Source: Rhynchonema sp. JSB1_4
Taxonomy: Eukaryota > Nematoda > Chromadorea > Monhysterida > Xyalidae
DNA: 64,000 bases
Assembly: GCA_030248065.1 (NCBI GenBank)
Contig: JASAMV010000664.1
Location: 1 to 64,000 of the forward strand
Direction of reading: 5' to 3'
The notes beneath the pieces were generated by a model, which made no database searches, was not told where the DNA came from, and saw only the letters and a program-made list of their open reading frames with translations. This document shows, piece after piece, positions 53,695 through 63,500 of this stretch. The translations under genes and the position numbers were made by a program. Position 1 is the stretch's first letter. Each line of letters starts with the position of its first letter.

Positions 53695-53750
53695 TACGTC
53701 TGTTCCCCCTCCGAACAAAGGGGGGTACCGCCTGTTCCCCCTCTGGACCC

Positions 53751-54193
53751 CGGCCCGTTTCCAATCTCTGACTGAGACAAGAACCAGCTCGCTGACAGAT
53801 GAAACCTATGTGAAACATTTCACACGTGGCTGTTGGTTGACGAGCTGGTTGGATTCCGTACTAAATGTTCTGCCGTTGCCTGATCAAAAGGGGGAGCGTA
53901 ATCGGCACAAGCTCGAGTTTGTTCCCGAAAGCAAATTGTTAAAACTTAATTCTCACAATTTAAACGCATTTCATTTTGTTTGAACGATGTTTTTGTGATC
54001 ACTCATCGTATATAGTCACATTTTATTGCAAAAGAGCATGCGATATCCAGTTGCCCGGTTTAAAAACGTGGCGCCGGCGCGGCGTGGCACGAACGCGTTC
54101 TCCTAAAACGCACTCCAGACTCCAACATTTGGTAAAGCGGCTAAGCGATGCGAAATGAGCTTCAAAACCTCGCCGCTCGATCCCGCTCACCTA
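53751..54193. other. Short unique stretch between repeat blocks
   Basis: No gene or structured repeat was recognised beyond a fragment (CCGTTTCCAATCTCTG) that resembles the AGAGATTAGGAT-ended element of 22160. Confidence 0.35.
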
Positions 54194-54660
54194 CCGGAGT
54201 TTTCCACTTAAAGCCCTCCCCGAATAGAGCCCTCGGGGGCTCTAAGTGAAAAAATTTTCCACTTAAAGCCCCCGGGGGCTCTAATTGGATTTATTTTTTT
54301 ACGGACCATTGATTTTACATCGTACAGTAAACTTGCCAAAATAGTTCAAACTAGTGTAAGAATGACCAAAATACCGCACTTATCTGTTGTTTTTACCAAC
54401 GTTTTGCCACGTTTAGATGAAGATCCTCACAATCAGGTTGAAATTTGGTATCAGAATGTCAAAATGCTGGCCTAAAGTGTCCCTACTGACAGCGATGAAA
54501 ACACCCAGTTTTCCGCTTAAAGCCCCCGAGGGCTGTAAGTGGAAACGTTTCCACTTAAAGCCCCCGGGGGCTCTAATTGGATTTTTTCTTTCTGGTCGGA
54601 GGGTCCATTTTCCACCAATTTCTGCATAGAGCCCCCGGGGCTTTAAGTGGAAAACTCCGG
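54194..54660. mobile_element. TA-flanked foldback element with GAGCCCCCGGGG words
   Basis: CCGGAGTTTTCCACTTAAAG is mirrored by CTTTAAGTGGAAAACTCCGG, flanked by TA (54192-54193, 54661-54662). Words TTCCACTTAAAGCCCC and CCCGGGGGCTCTAA recur. The core TAAACTTGCCAAAATAGTTC matches that of 55891-57051. Non-coding. Confidence 0.8.
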
Positions 54661-54707
54661 TACCTTCCCAGGGGAAGATAGGATTAGGCTTAGCAGGTTC
54701 AGTGTAG

Positions 54708-55261
54708 CAGTGTAGTTCCTGGGGCGAGGGATCCCCCCTAAGGTACACTATCCGCCGCGGCCTAGGTATTGATTGGGAGAAACTTTTCAAACGCGTTGCC
54801 TGATCCGTAAAGCGCATTATGCGTGCACTGGCTACAGAAGTGACGTGACCGCTATAGCCAGTGCACGTCCATGCGCTTTACGGATCAGGCAACGCGGTTG
54901 AAAAGTTTCTCCCAAAAGAATTGTCAGAGTATACACCAGTACACTAACCGCCGCGCCAGGTACACTAACCGCCTCAATTTTTGCCTAAGTTGGCACGTTT
55001 AGGCCTAAAATGGGCATTTTTAGGCCTAAAATGGGTGATTTTTAGGTCAGTGATGTAAAACTTCGCCAAAATACCCTTCTTATGAGGACTTTTTTCCAAA
55101 AAAGGGGCATAAATCGGTCAAATTTTCTGCCTCAAAAGTGACTTTTTCCTGGATTTGGGTCTTCCCCCTTCCCCCCAGGGAGGTACATTAACCGCTGCAC
55201 GGAAAAAAGGAGTAGGTACAGTACACTAACCGCCGCGCCGGACCAGGAACTACATACACTG
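54708..55261. mobile_element. hAT-like element, CACTAACCGCC family, with nested foldback
   Basis: The ends are CAGTGTAGTTCCTGG and CCAGGAACTACATACACTG, with an exact duplication CAGTGTAG (54700-54707, 55262-55269). It carries the standard core and word arrays. A small foldback element (54773-54915) sits in the left word array. Confidence 0.85.
54773..54915. mobile_element. Compact foldback element
   Basis: TTGGGAGAAACTTTTCAA and GCGTTGCCTGATCCGTAAAG in the left arm meet their inverses in the right arm (CTTTACGGATCAGGCAACGC, TTGAAAAGTTTCTCCCAA). The arms are about 60 bp with a second TGCACTGGCTA / TAGCCAGTGCA pairing at the centre. Non-coding. Confidence 0.8.
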
Positions 55262-55514
55262 CAGTGTAGTACAGTACATTTCTAAATTCGCTGCCGCACA
55301 CCCCATTTTTGCCTAAAATAAGCAAATTTAGGTCCAAAATAGGCCTGTGGTTTGTTCAAACGCAGCGGCATGTCCGTTGTCGCGCTATTGTATGTAGTTT
55401 GCATTTCAGGTGAACAAGCATTAATCGTCAATAAGGTCACACACGCATGCAGTCTGATAAGTGCACAATACCCATATTACATACAATAAGTCACGTCATG
55501 GAAGAAGAGGCTAT

Positions 55515-58500
55515 CTAGTCACGATGATCTTCGTCAAGATCGCTGACGATATGATCTTCATCTTTGTCATGATCACTAACAATATGATATTGCGTGTAAT
55601 TCACGCCATTCTGGTCCGAACCCGCCATCGTGCGAAAGTTGCGTTGATGAACGACGGCCGTTATCGTGATCAAAATTATCGACGTTGCCACAACTCCGAG
55701 CACCATCAGCGAATGGTGACCAGCCATTTTGTTGATCGGAGGACATTGAATGCGATCGTTGAACGTGTGCATCAGATCGAGCACTGCACCGTTGGTCCAT
55801 CCGAAACCAATTTGTGTCGGATACTCACCGAGATCACTCGGCGGCGACGCGTGACGACAGTCCAGCTGCAAACAGTGCGTTGCTGTGCTATCGGAGTGTT
55901 TCACATAAAGCACTACCCCAGCTCCAAATAGAGCCTTCGGGCGCTCAAAGTGGAAAAATTCCAGCTAAGCACCCGCGTGCTGAAATTGATTTATTTTTCT
56001 GGATTAGTCCGAAACATCAACATTTTGTAGTAAACTTGCCAAAATCGTTCAAAACAGTATAGTCCAACCACGAACTCATGAGACGACTGTTTTGAAATTG
56101 GTTTGCGCGGATCCAATAATGTTCCGGTTCCACGTATTTCGGAAATGAAAGAAACAGAAACGCATGTATTTTTTTAAAACACGCTCTCCACCTCGGTGCG
56201 TAAATTCCCTTTTCTCCCAAATCATTTGTGTGTTGAACAACGTTGCTGTTCGCGTAAGCACGCAACAAATTGAGGTCAGCCAGCTGAAAGTTGTCATCAT
56301 GTCTCTCAGCCCGATCTCTTTCTTTTGTTTGCGAAAACCCGTGTAACCGGTGCATTTTTGAATCTGGCGAAGCAAGCTTTAAGGCCGCTCTCTGACAAAA
56401 GCAAAAAGCAAAAAGTTTACCACACACTTTTCGCTTTTTGCTTTTTGCTTTTGTCAGAGAGCAAAAGCAAAAGGTTGACTTTTTGCTTTTTGCTTTCGTC
56501 AGAGAGCAAAAGCAAAAAGCAAAAACTTGAAAACAAGCAAAAAGTCATCATGACTTTTTACGCCCAAAACCAGGCTGCACAAACCCGAAAATCAAAAATT
56601 ACACAGGTCTGGAACACGCTAATGTTTGCTGCTTGTGCGCGCTGCACAACTTTTTGCTTTTTGCCTTTTTTGCTCTCTGACAAAAGCAAAAAGCAAAAAG
56701 TCAACTTTTTGCTTTTGCTCTCTGACAAAAGCAAAAAGCAAAAAGTGTGTTGTGAACTTTTTGCTTTTTGCTTTTGTCAGAGAGCGGCCTAAAAAGAGTC
56801 GTCTCATGAGCTGGTGGTTGGACTATACATCAGAGGGAACGACCAAAATGGTGTTGTGCGTTGTTGTTTTTTGTTGTTCTTTACTACGTTCAGGTAAAGA
56901 TCGTTACACCTGATCAAGTTTAACTATGCGGTCGCAGAATATCAAAGCACTGGCAATATTAACAAAACCAATTTTCTTAGTTCGTGTCGGACGACCCATT
57001 TTCTACAAATTTGCAGCTAGAGCCCCCGGGGCTTTATGTGGAAAACTCCGGCAGTCTGTTAACTTGATCAGGTGTTGCAACAAGATCTCACCTTCTCATA
57101 CATGCAGCCTTCCGGACAACGTGGCTTTCCAATTGAAGATTGAAACGCGATGTGGTTGCCGCGAACATAGTTCTGTAAAAAGCCCTAGGTAAATGCGTGC
57201 AACCTAATATTCCTGTTCTGGAAATAATCAAACCTGCACGTTGAAACTAGCCTGAGCCAGCCTAAAGGCCCACCGCGTGAATTTCGAATTGTTGGCCTTT
57301 AGATATGCCTGAACGATCATGTGATTGTGTGGTGGCCATGCACTTGGGAAATCCCACTGTTGGCCAGAAGATACCATTGTGCTTGGAATTCCAGCTCGAT
57401 AGTTAATGGCACTGCTGGACTGCAAAACACAAAGGGATAAAACATGTGCTGTCGTTAACTTTGTTGTCCTGGGACCAGTGTTCTCCAAGACCGTCCAAAT
57501 ATCTTCTGAAAAGTGACCGACCCTGAGGAATCGATGGAGATTCTTCACATCACCAACATCTATCGTGCCGCAAGGCGCAAAGAACGGCACAGCAATTGAT
57601 GCGTCATACTGCGTGTTGTGCTGTTTCGTGCGCAAGTTCCAGTCGTGCCAAAGTCCTGTGCTCGAGTTGTGGAACACGTGGGTGAAGTTCTTATTGAACT
57701 CTCTGTGCATCTCTTTATATTTTTCGGCTTTTGCTTGTTGGTCTGAAATAGATATCAAAACAAAACCAAGTTTGAATAGCTGGTCACATAGCTCTGTAAG
57801 TACATACTAAGTATACCAAATTTCTAATTTCGCTGCCTCATGCATTTTCACAGACGCAGGGAATGGGAAACTGCCGTTTGAAGTCGAGGCAAGCAACAAG
57901 CTCAACACAGAGTCAACAAGCCACCAGCTGGCTCGTGTGCGTTTCGAATGTTTCAGTCACACAAGCCGTGTGTGTCAGCTGCGTGGCTTGTTCATTGTGT
58001 GTTGCCTGCCTCGACTTCGAACGGGAGTTTCCCTGCAACTGTAAAAATGCATGAGGGAACGAAATTAGAAACTTACTACAGTATATCACCTGGAAATATC
58101 TCGTAGAACGAATGCAAGATCTCCATATTTCGGCACAACAGTGAATTGAGATCGGCTGGTGCAATGTTGATAATCTCCAGCTTCGTCAAATCAGGTGATT
58201 GATCGATCGTCCACCGGGTCGAGTAGTCAATCCCACTTTCGCAAGCCGTATGCTTATTGCGTAAAATGCGTCGTTTCTCATCTAAACGGAAAAGAACATT
58301 TATTTAACCATATTGAGACTAAAGTTGGTGGTGAACTTGCTACCTTCATTCGTGATGTTGGCGACAATTCGTTGCCCGAATCCGAACGGATCTGGATATG
58401 GTTCATCCGTGTCCACCCGATATTGAAACACACGAACGGTTTGACCATCACGACCTTGCACGTCAATCTGACGTTTCTCAATCCAGAAATTGAATTCCAT

Positions 58501-59570
58501 ATCTAAGTCTGGCAGAATTTCCTCAAGAAACTGTTCGTCACGTGTTTCCTCGTAGTACGCGTGCGCCATCAGGGTTAGAAACGGAGGTTGACTGCGTGCC
58601 AGATACCAAACACGGCCACCGTTCGGCACAAACCCATAGCTAAAGCGAACGTACACCGCCTTCATTATTCGTGTGCATTTAGGCGAATCCGGGCGGTCAA
58701 AAGTGAGAGATCACCAACCGACGAACGATCGCAGCAAGATTTCGTATTTGATTCTGCGCAGTGTCGAGCATGCCGGACGCAATCAAACCTTTTATCGTCC
58801 AGTAAGTGTCCCAATAGTAGAACTCTTTGAACATGTCACCCGGACGAATGAATTCATGAGGAACGTCCAGTAACGAGTGCCTGGCTGGATTATTGTGTAC
58901 ATCACTATCCGGCTAAAACGAGGAATTGTGTTGCTCACAAAGTTAAGTCTGAAGTCGAAATTTACGATACACGGCATACCTTAGCACAGAGCTTCCTCCA
59001 AATTGCGTTGATGTTCATCGCAAACTCACGACACCCCTGATCCTTAATTGCCAAGAGCTTTGGCGGAGCAGGAGTCCAGTCCTTCAGTTCACATGTTCGA
59101 AGTTCTTCATAAGGAGGTTGTCGAAAATTTTCAATCATGAACGTTGCCAACAGGTCAGCGCTCTCATTATTTGCAACTATCGGTTCCCATGGCGGAAAGA
59201 CTGCCTCAAACGACTCCAGTACAGCATCTGCAATGCAGGACTGCTTCCTCGTTAGACAACAATCTCAAGACAATTACGACGTTCAATAACCTGGGTCCTT
59301 CTGCAAGCTTCCTAACTCAAACACCGTCCTGTTGGGAAACTTGTGCTTGAATCTGGCGATAGTGTCTGGCAGGCGACCATAACAATATATTGCGCTGAAA
59401 ATAAAGAACATTTATCGCAAATGTTGCAAAGAATAAACAAGTCGACAAAATATGAACCTGTTTTTTGTATTACTTGAGTCGCAAAGATGTGCTAGATCTG
59501 TCACTGAAATTATATTGGTCAACACGAAAATTAATCTAGAGATATTTGGAAACAGCGTCGTCCAGTCCAT
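55515..59570 (-). CDS. TREH: Trehalase (GH37 family), membrane-anchored, divergent pocket
   Basis: Nine phase-consistent minus-strand exons: 59570-59458, 59394-59291, 59227-58980, 58912-58719, 58639-58344, 58281-58090, 57742-57234, 57172-57092, 55865-55515 (about 695 residues). An in-frame TGA upstream fixes the ATG. A hydrophobic N-terminus (LIFVLTNIISV) acts as a probable signal, followed by the family opening CDS, then IYCYG. Signature 1 is read as PGDMFKEFYYWDTY (about residue 180). Then come GFVPNGGRVWYLARSQPP, ESGIDYSTRW (with the family's acid Asp), signature 2 GQQWDFPSAWPP, and GEYPTQIGFGWTNGAVLDL (with the family's base Glu). A membrane segment (about 630-652, MVLGVVATSIILITITAVV) and an acidic tail follow. 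The enzyme family splits trehalose into two glucoses at the cell surface. About 20 residues before GIPSTMVSSG (around 57410-57480) look inserted and may be an unrecognised intron. Confidence 0.9.
56058..56827. mobile_element. Foldback element with TATAGTCC ends (nested)
   Basis: TATAGTCCAACCACGAACTC, then ATGAGACGACT, is mirrored by AGTCGTCTCATGAGCTGGTG, then GTTGGACTATA. Same family as 27774-28103. It is nested in 55891-57051 and itself carries 56383-56789. Confidence 0.75.
56383..56789. mobile_element. Harbinger-like foldback element made of AAAAAGC words (nested)
   Basis: GGCCGCTCTCTGACAAAAGC at the left is the inverse of GCTTTTGTCAGAGAGCGGCC at the right, with TAA on both sides (56380-56382, 56790-56792), as for PIF/Harbinger. 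The interior is filled with CAAAAAGCAAAAAG and CTTTTTGCTTTTTG words and internal copies of GACAAAAGC and GTCAGAGAGC. It is the innermost of three nested elements in the trehalase intron. Non-coding. Confidence 0.8.
57812..58086. mobile_element. Inverted-repeat element forming trehalase intron 6
   Basis: TTTCTAATTTCG, CATGCATTTT, CAGGGAA and GTCGAGGCAAGCAACAAGC on the left meet their inverses on the right (to 58086). TATAC lies at both outer ends. It occupies almost all of the intron (57743-58089). Each terminal repeat, read outward to inward, looks like a small intron: GTAAGTTTCTAATTTCG, then CATGCATTTTTACAG. Confidence 0.7.
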
Positions 59571-60507
59571 GTTCGTTCATCGTCGAGCAGGCTGGTGGTT
59601 GACGATCATCCCTGAATCAAATGTGGTAAATAAAATTCGATTTGCTCAGATAGTCAAAATATAAAACGCACGCTTCTGTCAAAACATGCGGCTGAACACT
59701 TCTATATTCTTTGCCCAGGTTTTACTATGTTATACCTTGTGTGACACGCCATGATGAACATACTGACGCACACACCAAGCAGAACGAGAACACACAGTTT
59801 TGGAAAACATGCCTTGTGACAAAACCAGTATGTTTGGCTGCATTTCAATGCTCAGCCAAAATGCTGTATGTTGAACATTGAAACGCAACTGAACAACTCC
59901 GTGCAGGAGACGGCTCGACCTCTATATCGATAGCAACTGATAACATCTTTATAACTATAACCAAAACAAAAGTGTTACTGGTGTCATATACGCAGAAAGT
60001 GGATTTGGGACTCATGAGACCAAAAAATGTCAGTGCGCTGATAATTTACAAGAAAATGGACCCACCTCATTAGATTTGTGATGATCAGGCACGACGTTAG
60101 ATAAGCACTGAGCACCAGAAATTCAGCTCCACACCCTGTCAAACATAAATATCTGATTTCCACATATAAATTGCATTTGCCAAAGTTCAATCTGTCCGTA
60201 GACGTTTGTTCTGGGACATGAAAGATTTCAAGGACACATTATTCTTTACGTTGCTTTGGAAACAAGACGAAAAGCAAAACCCGACCAGCCACACATCAAG
60301 GAACCAAACGTCAGATGCCCTTTCATGGCCAAGCGACCTTGAGTGTGTTTATGTTTTTGGTTTTCTTTTTGCTGAGAACCTTAATAATGAGATGAGAACC
60401 TTTCATTCACACTTTCACTCGTTCTCGTTCTCGTTGCGTGTTCGTTATCGTTTCCATTGGTCATTTTCAGTTTCATCACTGGTTAATCGATAGATTGGTC
60501 AAACAGA
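59571..60507. promoter_or_regulatory. Head-to-head intergenic region of trehalase and the SR gene
   Basis: 937 bp separate the two divergent start codons. Acceptor-like sites lie close before both ATGs (TTGATTCAG 45 nt before the trehalase ATG; CATTTTCAG about 38 nt before the SR ATG). No TATA box or other core element could be assigned with confidence. Confidence 0.35.
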
Positions 60508-63500
60508 ATGTCGGGCACGAGAATTTACATGGGTCACTTGTCTCACCGTGCGACGGAACGTGACGTCGAATACTTTTTCCGCGGGTACGGCAAAATCCGG
60601 GAGATCGTGATGAAAAATGGATTCGGATTTGTGGTCAGTGTGTTTTTTTTGCTTTGATTTTTGTTTGAGATAAGATAGCTCAATGAAAATAAAATGCTTT
60701 AAAAATAAAATGATTCGATTTTGACATCGATTTAGGAGTTCGACGATCATCGCGATGCCGAAGATGCTGTCTATGATCTGAACGGGAAAGATTGTTGTGG
60801 TGATCGGTTGGTCTTTTAACTTTTATATACACACAAGGTATCCCTAAGCAGTGTATAGTTCCTGTGGGGGTGAGTGAGCACTATACCGTAAAACCTAAAA
60901 TACAAGGGGCTGTATTTTTTCACTGACCGCTTTTAAGGGGGCTGTATTTTGGGGGGTTCTATTTTTGGGGGGCTGTATTTTTTCGCTGCCCAAAATCTCA
61001 AAAAATGTTCCAAAAAATCCCCCTAAAATGGAGTACTGTCAGGGTGTTACTGGTCATTATTGAGTGTTTTAGGTGCAGATCTTCCATAAAAGGCTTTACG
61101 TCAGTGGTGTCGTTGAGAAATCGAAATTTTCCCATACCCAGCCCAATTTTCGGGAAATTTCCCATACATACCCCCAAAAATCAAAAATTTCCCATACCAG
61201 GGGGGTTTCTCCAAAAACTCAAAAAGTTCCCATACCCAGGGTGGGTGTTTTGAAAAAAATGACCCCAAAAATCTTCTAAAAGTACCAAAAAAGTGGTCCA
61301 AAAGTGCTTAAAGCAGAGTTTTCTTGCGGTAGCAAGCGATTTTTGACATTTTTAGGTGAAAAATGGTCAATTTTGGTACTTCTCGGGGTCAAAAAGTCAT
61401 TTCTTAGGGGTGCTTGTTCCAAAAGTGAAAAATTTCCCATACCCCATACCCCCGGCCGATTTCCCATACCCCATACCAGGGGGGTAACCAGTGTAGTGGA
61501 TGGGGGGGGGGATTCCCCCCTAAGGAGTAGGTACCTTGCAACCACCCCGGAGGGTACCTTGCAACCATCAATTTATGGTCTTTATAGGCAAAAATGGGTG
61601 TTTTTCGACCTCAAAACCCCAAAATTCGCGCGCTCCGCGCGCAAACCTCCATATAATACGTATTTTAGGCAAATTTTCGGCCAAAATGCAAAAAAGTACC
61701 TATTTTTCGGCCAAATTTGCAGTATAACGCATGCAAAAAAACACCCTTTTTCGGACCTCAGGGGTACCTTGCAACCTTCCGGAGGCTGGGTAGGGGGTAC
61801 CTTGCAACCATCTGGATCCATCCCCCCCAAGGGTACCTTGCAACCATTTGCCTGCCACTACACTGGGGGTAACCCCCCCCAACCCCCCCTAACGACACCA
61901 CTGCTTTACGTCATCATATACTCAACCACAAACGTTGTACATAAGGTGTCTTATACAAGAACTTGACTTTACGACCCCAAGCGGGGAATTCCGAGTTGGG
62001 GGGGGGCTGGATTTTTGGGGGCTCTATTTTTTCACTGACCCCTTTTAGGGGGCTGTATTTCTTTGGGGGCTCTATTTTAGGGAATACGGTATGTACACTA
62101 TCTCCCTCCCCCATTTTTTGCCTGAAATGGGCATTTTTAAGTACATTTGTTATCAAAAACCGCCAAAACCCTTTTTTTTCATAATTTTTTTCCAAAAAGG
62201 GGCGAAAATGGGTAAAATTTTGACCTCAAAAGTGACTTTTCCTGAATTTGGGTCTTCCCCCTTCCCTTCCCAGTGTTGGAGGTACTCTGGAGAGAGATAC
62301 TTACTGTACCGGGCTCGGAGCAGTGTTGTTCTGGTCCGGCGCGACGGTTAGTGTACCTACCCCTTTTTTCCGTGCGGCGGTTAGTGTACCTCCCTGGGGG
62401 GGAAGACCCAACTTCAGGAAAAGTCACTTTTTGAGGTAGAAAATTTGACCGATTTTTGGCCCTTTTTGGAAAAAATTCTCCATCAAAGGGGTATTTTGGC
62501 GACTTTTGACAACATCGACCTGAAAATCGCCCATTTTAGGCCTAAAATGCCCCTATTTTGCGCAAAAATTGAGGCGGTTAGTGTACCTGGCGCGGCGGTT
62601 AGAGTGTACTGGTGTACCTTGGTCGCGGCGGTTAATGTACTTTAGGGGGAGGACCCCTCCCCCCAGGAACTACGCTGCCCGGAATAGAGCCCCCGTAATA
62701 CAGCCCCCCAAAAATGGGTCAGTGAATTAATAGAGCCCCCAGCCCTGCTGAAAATTACTGTGGTTTATTGATCAGAAACTGTTGGGTATGTTTGTGATCC
62801 ACCTTGTTTAGTTGTCTTTTATTTGTTCACCGTGTTTCAGCGTCATCCTCGAGCACGTGCGTCGTCCGCCGAAGGGTCGTGATCTGGACCGGGCCTACCG
62901 TAATCAGGGACGATTCAGCCGTGACTCTGGAAGTCGTCGAATGGGCCGTGAACTGCGGTGCGTTTTCACTTGTGCTTGCTTCTCTTGAAGATTTGTTTTT
63001 CAAAGAATCTCTTAATGCTAGCTGCCGATGATCATGCACAACTTTTCCAGTTACCCGCCTCCGCAACAGACGCGTCATCGAATGATCGTTGAGAATTTGT
63101 CGACTCGCTGCTCGTGGCAGGTTTGTTCGTTGGCTTTTATTGGCAGAATTTGCGGGATTTTTGGTTTGAAAAAATATGCAAGATTGCCCTCCTGCTTTTC
63201 TGATGCACCTACTGCTCACACGTACACGTTCTGTCTGTTTGTGCGATTTTTCTGACGTCTCAATCTTGAACAAGGAATAGTGAGCAAATAAAAAACGTCA
63301 GACCCGAGAGTTGAATTGAATGGTGCGAAATGAGCCTCCCAACATTTTGTAGTCGCAATGATGCCCACTCGAACGCTTTGTCGCGCGCTGGCGTGTGCGT
63401 TCGATTTGTGCACGAGTGTGCGCGTCTGGGTCTGTTATCGTGTCGTTGGGCCGGGCTGGGGGTTCGCTACCGTAATCCAATGTGCCACCGTATCCTGTCT

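Larger units (their letters stand above)
50753..53750. mobile_element. Outer AACAGACGTACC-family element hosting a nest of insertions
   Basis: The left end is CAGTTTAGTTCCTGGGG at 50753. After the insert 50771-52993 the element resumes with GGGGTCCCCCCTCGGGTACG, then TCTGTTCCCCC and GGTACGCCTGCCCC words and a core at 53095-53280. The right subterminal part (GGTACCGCCTGTTCCCCCTC) ends near 53750 without the expected CCAGGAACTACACTG, so the right end is lost. A further start, CAGTGTAGTTCCTGG at 50691, lies just outside. Non-coding. Confidence 0.6.
55891..57051. mobile_element. Foldback element (GAGCCCCCGGGG family) in trehalase intron 8
   Basis: The left end is TCGGAGTGTTTCACATAAAG and the right end is CTTTATGTGGAAAACTCCGG, the family of 54194-54660 in more diverged form. 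The core CAGTAAACTTGCCAAAATCG, then TTCAAAAC, is interrupted by the 56058-56827 element and resumes with GACCAAAATGGTG. It fills nearly the whole 1.2 kb intron. Confidence 0.7.
60886..62089. mobile_element. TA-flanked MITE with CCGTAAAACCT ends, hosting two nested elements
   Basis: The left end is CCGTAAAACCTAAAATAC and the right end is CTATTTTAGGGAATACGG, flanked by TA (60884-60885, 62090-62091). GGGGCTGTATTTT and GGGGGCTCTATTTT words repeat at both sides. It is inserted in an element that starts CAGTGTATAGTTCCTG at 60849. Non-coding, in SR intron 2. Confidence 0.65.

Noticed and set aside
56325..56913. Lys/Ser/Phe-rich frames around AAAAAGC repeats
   Set aside because: They are reads through a Harbinger-like foldback element in a trehalase intron.
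33210..62677. Regularly repeated words as a CRISPR array
   Set aside because: Copies are few, inverted and uneven in spacing, and the host is an animal genome; terminal inverted repeats and target duplications explain them better.
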